A stretch of 64,000 nucleotides of DNA from Crocodylus rhombifer (GCA_038503035.1 JAVSML010020408.1:81791-145790), one strand, 5' to 3'. Counted from the first letter of the stretch, positions 11,852-24,500 are shown. A program made the numbers and translations. The notes: generated by a model from the sequence alone, not told the origin.

Positions 11852-12511
11852 TCAGCAGAAAGGAGAATTGCTACTGATCATTGCAACAGTGAGGGGAAGT
11901 CTGCCCCTGTTAGCAACGCAGGACCAGAAAGGACCCACCCGGGCCACCAAATCCAGCCCGTGCCCTCTGGGCCCTCTCCCAAAGCCCCGCAGACCACAGG
12001 ACATCCCCTCATAGCAAACATAAGACCATTCATACAAAAGACACAAAGCCTCAGGAACTGCAGCATGCCATGGGAAAACAGCAAGAGAGAGCAAGGACAC
12101 AGCCAAAACCTTGGGCCCTGCCAGAGCAAAGGATTCATCAGGTGAACTCTGCCCACGTGCCCCCGGGAAGCGAACCATGCCCCGCACAAAAGGGACAGGC
12201 AAAGTCAGCCACAACATCTGCAGAAACAGGCCTTCCCATTTCAGACCATCCCTGGTTCCTGAGCGCTTCGGAGTGGAAGTGGATATGGCGCGTGTTGAGA
12301 AACCCAGAAGCACTCGGGACTCGATGAGAAGAGCAATGGTAGGGAGCTCCATAAGGGGTGGAGAGGAGGAGCAGGAGGTCTGTACAGTGGAGAGCAGTTG
12401 AGGAACCGCGTGGAGAGAGACGGGGGCTTGATAAAGAGTGAAGGGCTTGGTGCCACTTGCTTGCCTATCTGCGAAGGCCATGGAAGCACGGAGGATCAGA
12501 AACATTAGCAC
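11852..12511 (-). other. 219-codon open frame of unknown status
   Basis: This is the longest uninterrupted open frame in the window. The predicted product is rich in L, S, P and R, with loosely hydrophobic segments near residues 110-120 and 145-160. I recognise no domain, signal peptide or catalytic motif. Overlapping plus-strand frames of 61-96 codons cover the same DNA. In 64 kb of six-frame sequence one chance frame of this size in a locally GC-rich stretch is plausible. I lean towards non-coding or decayed repeat; a single-exon lineage-specific gene cannot be excluded from sequence alone. Confidence 0.2.
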
Positions 12512-13017
12512 ATTTTAAAAACGAAAGCTTTGGGGCACTATTATTATTACTGGCAATTAAGAGCACGACTGTATTTTCAAATGTATCTGCCAAAATAGAT
12601 GCAAAATAGATGCAGCTACCCAGGTGACAGGTTCACATCTCATCCAAATGCAAGAGAGTCCCAGAGTGCATCAATGTATGAAAAAAACCGTCTGCTGTCA
12701 GGAAACCCAGCGGAAAATTAACTCCCAGGCCTATACAGAGAAGCCTCTGAAACAACGAGTCTCCGTCAGCATTCAGACTGCAAGAACGTGCTGCCTGAGG
12801 ATGAAGTCCCAGCTCGGCCTGGCCCTGTTCTTCCCTTGGTGCTTGAAGGTTTGCTAGTGGAGAGACACGGCTGGCACCAAGCCTCATGCACCTACCCCTG
12901 GTCCTTTCCCCACTGATGGCAATGGGACAACGGACCACAGAAAATGCACTGAGGATTGATCTCAAATCATGAAAAAGAGCAGCACATTTGTCTTTTATAC
13001 TGTAACACCGTTGAAAA

Positions 13018-13228
13018 ACAATGCATCATTGTGATAACAATAAATGTCTTAATTAACCGAGGTCCTCCATAAACCCTCTGCAGTGGGTTTTCTACAAAAC
13101 CTGGCTTCTGGCCGGACAGCTGGCAAGCTAACTCACACCGCCTGTAAAGGATGACATTTTAACAGGCTAATCAGTTCATATAAATAAATGTTTAAACACT
13201 AAAGCAGCCATGCAGTGACCTTTGACCT
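13018..13228. promoter_or_regulatory. Candidate enhancer: SOX, FOX and DR1 motif cluster
   Basis: Within about 210 bp there is an inverted SOX pair (ACAATG-cat-CATTGT, 13018-13032) followed at once by GATAACAATAAA (13033-13044). A CTTAATTAAC homeodomain-type site lies near 13050. A TAAATAAATGTTTAAAC stretch with FOX-like motifs lies near 13180-13196. A consensus DR1 nuclear-receptor site, TGACCTTTGACCT, occupies 13216-13228. HMG-box SOXE proteins are known to bind such inverted pairs as dimers, and HNF4/RXR-type receptors bind DR1. The clustering is seen; function is inference. Confidence 0.3.
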
Positions 13229-15469
13229 GAAGGACTCAGGAGTGTTTTAGACTCCTTTAAAAGCAGAATGAGCTATATACCAAATACTCAAACTTGTGAT
13301 ACCTTAGGGATGTCACCCAGCTTGGTCCCCAAAAGCTCCAGTGGAGCATCCAAATCTGGTGTCAGCCCAAGTTTGGTACTGAAAAGTATTTACGCCCTAG
13401 GTAAAGCCTCACAAGACTGAGCTGCTTGAAAAAGCCTTTTACCCTGGAAACAAGAGTTGCAGATTTCTGCCATGCATTTATAAATATAGCACCTGTCATT
13501 GTGGGTCCTCACTGTGCCCAGCACCCTGCCCTCGGGACTCTGCAGCCTGGAACGTATCAACAAGAAGATTTTGGGCACCACACGGTCGCCAACTGCATGC
13601 TCGCTTGCCACAGGAAACGGAAAGGTAATTTCACACTGAAGCCCCTGAGGATGCCTCCTGCAGCTCCCCATGTCATCCAGGGAAGAACCTCGTCCAAGGA
13701 GCATACATCTAGCCTGTGCTACCCAGAGTCATTTGTCAAGGCACTCCAGGCGGTGCTTCGCTTAAAGCACCAGCTCCTGGATCCCAGGATTATGTTAGGA
13801 CCTCTGCCTTTACTAAAAACTGTAGCAAGTTTCCAAACTTCCCAATTCAGGAGACCTGGGGCTGTGAACATGTGCGCTTGGAAGCCTTTCTAAGGTGAAC
13901 TTCTGAAAAGGGCAGCAGCTGCCACCTTCGAATTGCTATCTGCGATCACGCCCAGAATGGTTCAAATGTAGTGAAACTGCTCCAGCTCCAGCCCTGGATG
14001 CAGTGGTTTGCTACTTCTGAATCATTCCTGGCTCATCCCCCTGTAACATTTAGAGCTGCTCATTCACATATAACATATAGAGCTCCTTTTTGCAAACGGT
14101 CCCAAAAAAAGGAGGCGAAAGAACAAATCCCTCATTTGGAATTTGTAAAACAGATCATGGTTTTTAAGCAAATCTCATTACTTGGGAGGCCAAGGAGTGG
14201 GGACAGGGGTCCTGGCTTTTCTTTTGTGATGTCTCTGACGGACAATACTGGAGGTGTCCTCTGGGAAGGAGGGGCCAGAGGTGTGCCTTGAATCTTCTCC
14301 CCCATATTACCCGTTCTCAGAAGGGACAATCCAGATCTACACTACTCTGGCCTGCTTGCAGAACAGACCAAAACTTGCACATAACTCTGGCTCCCAAACA
14401 CGGGGTTTAGCCAGTCTGACCTGCATTTGTCACATTGTGCCCTCACTTTCTTCCATTCGAGATGAGTAGGATAGTTCATGGGAACTGCACCCCATAGATA
14501 GTCCATGCGCATGCTGCTATTCTAACATTTTCCAAGCACAAAAGAGCAAGGTTTGCCCCACAGTGGCTAATAGTGGATGCTGTGGCATCAGAAAATGCAC
14601 AGCCTCTTATTAACAAAGCTTTATAACTAAATTATAGCAGAAACTAAATCAAAGTGCCAATGCTTTTATGCTGTTTACCAAAATCAAGCGGACATGTTGC
14701 TGTCCACCTGTTCCCACTGTCATTGACTTCAGGATAGCCATTTCCTGCAGCCAGAGAAATAACGACTTGACCACTTTATTGATGGCAGCTGGTCTGGAAT
14801 GAACTGGTCCAAAACCTGCAACAATTAAAAATAGTAAAGGATGCAAGCTATTCGAGGGACGAGAAAACAAAAAGTTCCAAAAAGAACAAAGAAGACTTGT
14901 GTACAGGGAGCCAAAAAAGTCTCTGCTTCTAGATGCCTCTAATCCCCATCACTGATGCACTAGCTATCAGCACATGGAAGAGGATCAAGAATGGGGAAAC
15001 ACATTCTTTTCATCCATGAATCATAAAATGCCCGCTGCTGCAAGCGCAGGATTCAAAGCACTGGAGTCAAGCAATGGTCTGGAGAATAAACAGTGCCAGC
15101 TGCTTCAAAAGGAGCTGTAAAATCCCATAATGGGTGATTATGCCATAATATGCCTACGGGAGGAATGCTGCTCAGTGCTTGCCCCGCAGCACAAAGGCAA
15201 AAGCAACTGCAGATGATATCATGATTCACACAGCGTCCAATGAACCAGTGATCTCAGTACTCGACCTTGTGGCCATGAGTCCCACAAGCTAATTACGCTC
15301 AGGTAAAACAAACTCCCTTTTAGGGGTGTTAAAGGTGTTGCCTTTGGCTGAAATTTGAGGTCCCTTTTTCCTAAATCAAGTCCACCTAGGATGTGATATT
15401 ATCATTGCGTCTTGCTGATGCCCACTTACTCCTCTCAGCTTATACGCAAGCCTTTGGTCTGATCTGCAT
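13229..15469. other. Gene-free stretch, nothing assigned
   Basis: Unique-looking DNA. The plus-strand 155-codon frame at 13426-13893 shows no domain and has shadow frames on the other strand. No RNA gene or repeat was assigned. Confidence 0.35.
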
Positions 15470-16000
15470 TGCCCCGAGGGCCTTCTATTTCCACTGTGTC
15501 TTCTGAATTATAGCAATCAAGACTGAACACTGCTTCCCTGTTTCCAGTACTATTCTCTATTCTGATATTAACACTATCTATCGTCTGCCGCTGCACAGTG
15601 GAGAGTGTTTCCCACTGAGCTCCTCACAACGACGTCTAGGTCTTTTTTTTAATAGTCTCAATTAAGCGGAAATTGGACTCCATATAAACCCAGTGACTCC
15701 TTCCAATCTGCAATCAACTGTAATTATTGATGTTGATTTCATCTATCAGCACTTTGACTAATCGCCTCGCTTTGTTAGACCCTAATGAAGGTCCACACCA
15801 ACAGGGCTACCTATGACTAACCTAACCATCATGGCATCGACAGTTCTGGCCACTTCACAGTTTCCTTCATTTTTCCAGCTTATTAGGAAATAATCTGCAT
15901 AGGATCAAAATGGCTACATACCCTGGCAACATCATCGTCTACAAACGCCGATTCCTCGTGCCATCTTTATATGAAACAATTGCACTACACCGCTTTCCTA
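15470..16000 (-). mobile_element. Old CR1/L3-like LINE fragment, antisense
   Basis: The plus strand follows, in order, several blocks of a widespread amniote CR1/L3-type repeat read in antisense. These are CCCACTGAGCTC (15612-15623), GACGTCTAGGTCTTTTT (15632-15648), GGCCACTTCACAGTTTCCTT (15849-15868), TTTTTCCAGCTTATTAGGA (15871-15889) and ACCCTGGCAACA near 15920. The last blocks correspond to the region around the RT active-site and QGSVLGPVLF motifs on the minus strand. All frames are broken, so this is a fossil. Similarity may extend to about 16250 but becomes too weak to claim. Confidence 0.55.
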
Positions 16001-16939
16001 AAGGCCAAGTTTATTCCTTATACAGAATTCTTGGATGATCGCTGGCTCCCAAGATCCCAAATGCTACTTTTCTGAGACAAAACAATAGCTGATACCTCGA
16101 CTAAAAAAATTCCCATCTGCTGTAGGATTTCTGAGTCATCAGCTTATTAGCAAAATTGTCTCCGAGAAGCATAAATCTGATTTGCTCATAAACCAAATCC
16201 ACATTTAGACAAAAATTACAATCTGCCGTTTCCCCTTAAATCATGTTCCTTCAGTGTTCTTCAGTTCATTATCAGCGGCAATTGTCAGCTTTTGCCAGCC
16301 CACTGCTGGATGAACACCACCACCCCAGCTACGAGGCTTTCGGTTAATGCTGGCCTAGCAAATCTCACAAGAGGATACTGTTCATTTCCCTGATGGGAAA
16401 CAGGCCGACATGCTCAGCAGCTTCCAGTTGGTGGCATTTCTGCTGAGGCTCCCTTTTGGCCATGTGTTTAAACCAGCTCCACAAGTTTTGGGATGGGGGT
16501 GGTGTTTCTCCCTCTTTATCTTCTACACTTAATTTGCTGTCAGAGCCTTGCTTTTCCTTTGTATCTTTTCACTGCTCCAACTGCTCAGCTGCTCTCTCCA
16601 TGCTTTGCTTTCCATGGCGCATTTCTCCTCCACTTTATGCTGAGCCATTTCTGCTGGCAGGGGGAAAAGGAAAAGGAAGGGGGAAAGGGTGTTGTAAACT
16701 TTCGGGGTCACATGTGAGATTGGCTTGGGTTAGTTTTTTGGTTGCTTGTTGCTGGCTTTCACGTGAGGCCTCCCGGTAAATCAGCAGCAGATTTCTGGAA
16801 GCCTGTTCACTGCCTCTGCATTTACACTTCACTTTCCTGCTCCGTATCCAGCTGGAGAGATGGACCTTCCCATTTCCGTATGGCATGACTTCGAAAGTAT
16901 CCTCACAGCCTCTCAAGCCTCTGGGCAGGTCACTCGGGG
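16001..16939. other. Gene-free stretch, possible repeat edge
   Basis: The first 250 bp may be a further degraded part of the antisense LINE ending near 16000. The rest is unique DNA including a purine-rich patch (16660-16690, GGAAAAGGAAGGGGG-like). The 107-codon open frame at 16456-16779 has no recognisable domain. Confidence 0.35.
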
Positions 16940-16944
16940 TTTCA

Positions 16945-17070
16945 ATATATTGTTATCATCATTAATTACTACATTTATTGTGGCGGCCCCTGTCGCAGAA
17001 CAGGGCCCTGCTGCACCACATGCTGCAAAAACACAGGGCAAAAGGATGGTGCTCACCCCACAGAGCACAC
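16945..17070 (+). mobile_element. L2/MIR-like interspersed repeat fragment
   Basis: ATTTATTGTGGCGGCCCCTG, then CAGAACAGGGCCCTGCTGCA, then GCTGCAAAAACACAGGGCAA matches the order of a reptilian repeat. That repeat reads 'attgtggtagtgcctaggagcc..ccaggaccccattgtgctaggtgctgtacaaacacagaac'. A second copy of the same family lies at 25105-25340. It is non-coding. The exact family name cannot be fixed without a library search. Confidence 0.55.
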
Positions 17071-18746
17071 CACCTGTACAGCAGCCTTCAAAGGGACTTT
17101 GAATGCATTTAGGTGCCTATCCCCCACTGAAATCACCTCAATGGCCCCTAAGATCTGGACTTTGACCCCTGCATGCCTCAGCACCTTGCCCCCTTAAGTG
17201 CAGAATAACACCCCTTTCCCCATTTACCTGTCTGCCTCGTCTACATCAACTAGCAACTTTCTGGACCGTGGGGCTGTTTCTGGCTATGTCTGCACAGCAT
17301 TGAGCCCCATGGGGTCTCGGATGTGATGTGCTACACTTTAGAGCATGTCACCTTATAATACACACGGTCATAGTAACCCTGAGGCCCTGACGGCAGGTAT
17401 AGCTCTGTGAATTCAGTACAACCCTGTCTCAGACACCCCAGATCCCTCAAGGTATTTGGGCACATAATTACCTTGAAAACAATGGGAGGTCGACACATGA
17501 ACACACCTGAGGACTGAGGCCTCAGACCATTGCAGAGGAGCGGCTCCAAACACAGGCCGTCTGTTAGCTCAGGCCCGAGCCCCTCGTGTGCCGATGGCTG
17601 TGAATCCAGACGTTCACTTCCAGCCGCTTCCATGATATACGATGCCAAAGGAGAGTTGTGTCTAATGCAGGCTGAGTTTTATGACGATTCCCTTACTACT
17701 TCTTTGGGTTTTGTTTAGCTCACTTCTGCAACAACAGCTGGGAGCAGTATTTCTTTCAAATTATAGTAAGATTTAGTGTTATCTTAATGTGATACAAGTG
17801 TAGCCTGAATTATTTTTAGCAAGAAGCACAATATGTGCTAATGAATAATAAAGTCTATGTACAAGGGTAGTAGACTGCCTTTGATTGCTCTCATTTGAAC
17901 CAATTTTCACCTTTATTAATATGCTAGTATTTCATAGTGACTCCGAAATTCATGGTGGCGTGTTTCACGTGGAATAGATTTAAAATGTCCTCCACGTTAA
18001 CATGATTATGTGGAAGATTTGTGAAGAGGGTTTGCATCCAGATATAAGTAGATATACCAGCTGAGAGGGGCAGCCTTTTCCACCCTGCTAAAAATCCCAA
18101 GATTTGGGGTTTCTCTGATTTGCTTGTTTTGTAGCAAAACAAGGAGAAAAGGATCCCAGCGTATTTTTGTGGAGCAGCTGTCCAGCTGCACAAGTCTGCT
18201 TGCCTGCCTGAGCTCCTGGAGGGCAGGCTAGGGACCCGGTCCAGCTGGGAGCCAGCAGCTGGTCTCCCAGGATCCAGCAGATAGGGAACTAGCCACCGAC
18301 CTCTGCCAGGAGCTGGGGGTCCCTGGAGCTGGGCACCCCCAAAGATTGTTCAGAGATTGAAAGTTTTGCTTCCCCTGGTTTGTCTGTCCCCAACATAAAC
18401 AGACATTTTGCAGAACAGCACTTTCTGTGCTACTGGTATGGATTTGCGAGCGGTAGCAAACAGAAGTTTACTGCAGTCAACAATAAGCTGTCAGCTATGA
18501 TCGTGAGCAGCACCACTATGGTTCACCGATTGTTTGAATTACTTCAGGGTATCTAAGCAAATCCCTGCAGTGCATCACATTCAGCACAGGAACAAAGGAT
18601 TTTATGCAAAGAAGAACGTTTAAAATATAAGCTACAATAAAGAGTGCTGATAGCTGTTGCTGGAAATCTTCAGCGCTAATGGATGCTCCTTCCTTTCTAT
18701 ATTATTTATCTTTTGTAAAATACTATACAAGTATGTTTTCTTCTGC
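17071..18746. other. Gene-free stretch, nothing assigned
   Basis: Unique DNA. A GC-rich patch at 18200-18345 repeats short GGAGCTGGG/CCAGCTGGG words, suggesting an eroded low-order tandem repeat. No exon or RNA gene was recognised. Confidence 0.35.
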
Positions 18747-18775
18747 AAAAAAAAAAAATATATATATATATATAT
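18747..18775 (+). repeat. Poly-A plus (TA)n microsatellite
   Basis: Twelve A residues run directly into about eight TA units. This could be a decayed retroposon poly-A tail, but the sequence upstream shows no element that I recognise. Confidence 0.95.
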
Positions 18776-20700
18776 TTGACTTATCTGTTTAGGAAATAGT
18801 GACATGTGTCAACCAAATCATCACAGTACAGAATTCTTCAGTTTCGGCTACTGTCAGAGGGTTCCTCTATAGAAAATAATCAATGGCTTTGACAGATAAA
18901 GAGAGGTAATACAGTGACATATTTTGATACATCTTGACAGCTTTTTTGACAGTAGTTTTCGCTGTCAGTCTATTGGATTTGATTGTTAACCAGCACCAGT
19001 GAGAAATACACCTATGGTCTTTAGTACCAAGTCCTCGCAAATCAAAAGGGCAGGGGGAGTGCAGCACTTGCCTACTTTTTATTCACCGGTATCTATCTTT
19101 TTTCAATTTTTAATTAGTCATTTTTAATACCTTTTCCAATTTTTATACTCTAGAGATCTCATAATAAGGCACATTTTAACTCTACTGCTCCCTTGGCAAG
19201 AGGGGACTTTTCACAGAGTTAAGAGTTAGCACCCCAGCTATTTTCTAATGTCACCGTGTTGAGATTGACAGTTCGGCTCCATCAAGAGCTCATCTGCTCT
19301 GCTCTTATGGGACTATAGACACTTAAAAGAAGTTATTAATATAGATTATGAAATATTCAAACACTTGCCCATGCAGAAGCGTGAGGGGCAAAGGACCTCT
19401 TCATTAAAATTCTTTATACAAATCAGAGCGACTCCAACCTCTTTCCTTCCTAGACCAGCAAAGGTTCCTCATGTGAAGTGATATAAAGCAGGAATGAGTC
19501 TTTTGAAAGGAGCACGGAAAGGACTGTGGACTGGGCCTTTGGGTGGTGTAAGTCAATGCAACCCCACTGAACCCAGGAGGGCGCTAGCATTTTCCACCAC
19601 CCCAGCATCTAATACTGTGCGCACGCGGCCTGCAATAAAAAAGTGTCCTCAGATGGCCGAGGGGAAAAGAGTCCCCAGTAGCCAGTATCTGAGAAAAGCT
19701 TCATTTAATAATTAAAATTTGGAACTAATTTGTCTAAGGCAAAGTCAGGCAGCACCTCCACTTGCTGTCATTTCAACTGTAGCCCAAATTTACGTGTCGA
19801 TTTTCGTCACCGCTTGCTTCAGGTTTGATCTGAATTGATGGCTGTCAGGGGGTCTGCCTGTAAACGACCTTTTCCTCTGGTTTCCTGTCCTAAGGGAGCG
19901 GCGGAAGTTCGCAAAGCAACATGTGAAACTCCCTTTTGCTGTCACAGTCCTTCCTGCGGGGCAGGACTTTACGATGACAGTGCGCTGGGATCTACCATAA
20001 ATAAACAGGCTCGTGTTCATGACTCGTTATTCCATATACTATGCAAGGGATAACAATTGCTTCCTGGCTTTGATGCATCGCGGTTGTACGCATTCATAGG
20101 CTGGCTGTGTTTAAATGTAGTCCTTCAGCTCCCTTACTTAACACCACCTGATAACTTGCTTGACATCTCAAAGAGTTTCTTAAAATATTCTTAAACCTTT
20201 GGCATCCCTTCCTGCCCTGGGCTTCATGAATAAAACATTTATCCAGTCAGCAGCTTTAGCAAAGAGGAACAGCCAAGTTCCATCCATCAACATCAGCCCC
20301 TGAATTACTGAGTGATTTCAGATCCTTTAATAACTCTGTTTCTTTATGACTATGTTAGTAAACAATCAAATAGTGCTGGCACCTGGCTTTTGGTGAACAT
20401 TAATTTTTTAGCATTATCAAACACTATTAATATAGCTCTTCCTTATTATTACTGTTATTCCTATAAAGAATGTCTGCAATGCTTTTCACCTCTGTGGGAA
20501 TGCACTGAGGTTTATTTCTGATTTGTTATGAAGGTCATCTAAACCTACTCGCATTAAACCTGCTGGGACTTGAAAAAAAATCAAGGATAAATAGAGCCTT
20601 TACTCCACATATAATGTGTTTCATTTATCATTGGGATCACAAAGTAGTAATACACTGCCCTTTTTGTAAGGTTCCTAACGGAAACTAAGCATTTTGGGGT
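18776..20700. other. AT-rich gene-free stretch
   Basis: AT-rich unique DNA with several short open frames and no domains. TTATTAAT-type homeodomain motifs are scattered through it. Nothing else was recognised. Confidence 0.35.
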
Positions 20701-20717
20701 AAAAAAAAAAAAAAAAA
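20701..20717 (+). repeat. Poly-A tract (17 A)
   Basis: A homopolymer of 17 A residues preceded by TTTTGGGGT. No upstream SINE or processed pseudogene body was recognised. Confidence 0.95.
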
Positions 20718-21287
20718 GCTGATGATATAAAGCTTCTGTTGTTGTACGAGTCCAATGAAGCTTGGAAATCTAAGTACTATAAGGAAATTGCCTACAGGGA
20801 TTTGAATGCAAGTTCTCGATTCAAGCCTCCACGCTGATGGAAAAATCCGTACCAGCAGGATTCATAATCTATTCAGAATGTGCCAAAGCAAAATTAGACT
20901 GGATTAAGTGAATATTAATGATAAAAGCCCTTTCATAGTGCTTTACACACCTGAAGCATTAAGAAGGCTTTTTCCCACCTCACTCCTAACCAGGCAGGTG
21001 CATGGAAAAGTACGGCTCTCAAACCTGCAATGCCCTACTCAAGTGAACTTTCTTCGACATGCGAGTACAACATGCCTACACGTGTAGCCATGCTGGAGTC
21101 AAAAGGAGCCCCCCACGCCAGAAAGCCTGTCCAGGATCTTCCCACCGATTCATCCATGCACATTGGGTGTCTCTGCATATCACGTACATGGCAAAAAGGC
21201 ATGGAGGCACTGGTGTGGGCCCAGTTCTGAACAGCTGGTCCTATGCAAATACATCTTCAACCCTCTACGGTGCATGTAAGTAAATAG

Positions 21288-21515
21288 CAATATCCACATT
21301 TTGTAGAGGAGAAAGCCATGGCAGAGAGATACAGAGAGAGAGAGGACATACAAGATTTTCAAAAGTGACTTATGAGTAATCCCATAGGCGTCTGGTTAGA
21401 CAGGGATTTTCAAAGTACGTAAGTGGCTTAGAAACACAAATCTAAGCAACACGGTCAAAGCAACAGTAAATCAGTGGCAGAGCCATGGTTCGTTCGAAGT
21501 CAGGATTTCCTGGCA
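21288..21515 (+). mobile_element. MIR-like SINE relic with internal divergent segment
   Basis: ATATCCACATTTTGTAGAGG followed by AGAAAGCCATGGCAGAGAG resembles the MIR 'cattttacagatgaggaaactgaggcacagag' block. AGTAAATCAGTGGCAGAGCC (about 21465-21484) followed by CGAAGTCAGGATTTCC resembles its distal 'ggcagagccaggattcgaacccagg' end. Between them, 21346-21450 carries two ATTTTCAAA.GT.ACTTA/GTAAG-like units that are not part of MIR, so the element may have been interrupted. Similarity is modest. Confidence 0.45.
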
Positions 21516-24500
21516 GGCAAACCGAGACTATAAAGTACAGCTGAAGTGGCCACTCAGCCTTCATGTCATAACGATCATTCAGGCCATGTACAAAGGTTTG
21601 TTTCTAGCAGTGGAAAATTTCCACTGCTATAAATGATTGCTGGAGAGGGGGCAGTATAGATGTTCAGTCTGCAACTGCCCTCTCTCCCCTGTTCCTTGAG
21701 CCCTCCCCATACCGGGGTGATTCCCAGGGGACTGGAGCAGCCAGGCGAAGCCCCCTGCCAGCTTCTCTCAGGACCAGGGAACCTGCATGCACTCACAGCG
21801 GGGCAGAGGCCCTTTTGTACCTGTCCAACTTCTCACCCACCCACAGCAAAACCTCGCTCCTTGTGAGATGACTGCGATAGCAAACGCGAGGCTTTCCATC
21901 TCTGTTCAGTATGGAGATCCAGATACACAACCGGTGGGAACCAGCACTGCCAGCCCCGTTCTCATGGCCAGCGGGTGCAAACCGCTCCACTGACTTCGGT
22001 GGGGATGTGGGTTGGAAGCTAACCGGAAAGATGCATTTGGCAGACAACTCGCACCTCTGCACATGAAAACAAGCAGTTGCCTGCTAGACCTGCAGCAAAA
22101 TTACTCTTAATTAAGCCACAGGTAAATAATTAATTTGCATGCTTTGCTATTCAAAGAGCTGCACCAGTCAGCTGGATGAGGTAAGCAGAGTGGCTAATAG
22201 CTCAGCTGCTGTCTTCTGAATGTTGTCTCGGCTGCATGATAAATAAAAGGCACCCTGTGTTATCTGACTTGGGCTGGATCAGATGGTTGCCTTTGCTGAA
22301 AGAACGATGGCTGCTGTTTTGAGGAGCATCATCTGTCCCTTCCTCCGGCATCAGAGGAGGGCAATGGTGAAGACAACTCAATGCCAAAATAGTGTCACAC
22401 CAGGAGAGGCAAGGGAATGGACTTCATGGACTTGCCTGGATCTTTCTTGCATGGTTCTCCTTCTGGGGAAGGAGAAAGGGCAGGATGCTGTAGGGATGCT
22501 GTAAGCATGGCTATTCACAGCTACCATGTCTGCTTTGAAGCTGCACCCTGGGACCCAGATCAACAGAAATGCCCCACTGCACAAGGCACTGCACAAACGC
22601 GGAGGAAGGCACCTTTCTTGTGCCCAAAGCCACAAAGCAGGCATCTCCATTCTGCCGTCCACTCAGGGCACACACGCATGTGAGGTCTGCTAGGCACCGC
22701 TGTCCACTGAAGAGCATGCTGTCGGTGTGTTGAAGACGTCTCTCCATCTACAGGTCGTAGGAGAACTGCTGGGGTTGGGTCAGTCTCCCCTGCGCTGCGA
22801 CAGCAGCATTGGCATGGTCTGCCTGAAGCAAATAGCTGGCAGGACCCCCAGGAGAGGCCCTCCCCACACTGAGCCACCTGCAGAACGAGCTTCGTGGCCA
22901 GGGAAAGTCAGCCAGAAATGTCTGGACCCTGTATCGTCCAGGAGTGTTAATGGCTCCCTTAGGGAAGCACCCTGGAAACTACCCTGAATCCCCATACAGC
23001 AGCACCTGGCTACCATCCCTCCCCAGTCCTCTCCTCTCCCAAAAAACAAAATCAGACTCATTCCTCTGTCTGTGACCAACATTTAGTCACATTTGGCTTT
23101 TAGTTCCCTTCTCGAGGCCTGACCAAATGACCACTGAAGCCTTGAAAACTCAGGATTAAGTCCTACATGCTCCTAGCTCCAGCTCATCTCCCATTCTCCT
23201 GTTCTCTCAGCTCCGTGCCTTCTCCAGCCCCCCAACTACAAACAACACTTTGCTAATTGGAAATCTGCAGCATCTCCATCATGAATCAATTTCCATGGGA
23301 TTTAATTACCATTTTCCCCAACAATTTTATTCACATAACAAGGTCCTCAGGTTTCTTTTTTCTTTCTTTTCTTCATACCCCAGTAGAAAATAGTCCCATC
23401 TTCTATATATCGACAGCAGCTGCAGCTGCAGTGCCCAAGGCCAAAAATCCTTTGTATCAAATTTTTAAAAAATGTCTGTTTTTTCCCATATCCCCACTGA
23501 AACATGTTGCGTGCGTATCAACTGGAAACATACCCTGCAGCCATCTACATCGCGAGCTTTGTTATTATAAGTTATAGTAAAAGACAAAAGGAACAAGGTT
23601 CTGTGACCAGAGGGCAAACTTCACAACTGCTAATTTGTTAGGGAGTGACATTTCTGATAATGTTCTTCTATTAGAGCCACTATTCCATATTGTAATTTCC
23701 CCATAACATCATATCACAGCACTTAATATGAGAGAGACATCAACCCATCTATTACCAAGAACAAACAAAGATATTAGGAAACTTCTTGGAACTGACTCAT
23801 ATATTGACTTCTGATCAACTTTTCCGAAGAGTTTCATTAAATTTATGTCATCAAAAATAATAACATATGGACCTTCAGAATGAGAACTCATACCGGCAGG
23901 AGTAACACAATTGTTTTTCCCCACTTCATGATTTATCATCCATTCCATTATATGCTGCATGGGCTGTCATTTTTCTTTAAATGGGTTTGATAAAAGATCT
24001 TTTTCTCCTACTAGGCCAGATATTATTATTCACCCACAATATGTATCACCCACCACAAGAGCCAGCTGCGGCTGGAGAGCTGGCTTTGAAAAGTAGAGCT
24101 CGCCTGCCAGGCTCTTCTTGGCTCCCGGGACACACGCCACAGCCAGAAGAAAGTAAAGTTTGAGGAGACTTTTCCCCACTGCACAGGTAATGGTGATGAG
24201 GCTGGCGGCAGAAGCAATGCACAGCAGGTTGTAGGATGAAGTTAGGCTGCCGTTGCACAGACCCGCTGGCACAAAACGACCAAGTGTTTTCTTGGCTCCA
24301 TCCTGCAGCCTCGTGGCATGCTCCTCGGTTACGGTGACAGCTCAGTGTCTCTTTGCCCGTTGCCTCCTTTCCCCATGTCATGAAGCCTGGCCCCAGCCCC
24401 ATTCTCCGGGACTCCAATGGGCCCCAGGCGTGAACATACAATTCATGGTGACCGGGCCAGCTAATGCAGATGGTCTCATCCTGTGCGATGACGTGGGACT

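Noticed and set aside
13426..13893. 155-codon plus-strand open frame as a gene
   Set aside because: No recognisable motif, no exon-like context, and overlapping frames on the opposite strand.
18200..18345. Tandem satellite array
   Set aside because: Words such as GGAGCTGGG recur but there is no regular period; too irregular to call.
20701..20717. Poly-A tail of a processed pseudogene
   Set aside because: No cDNA-like or SINE body was recognisable upstream, and no flanking duplication was found.
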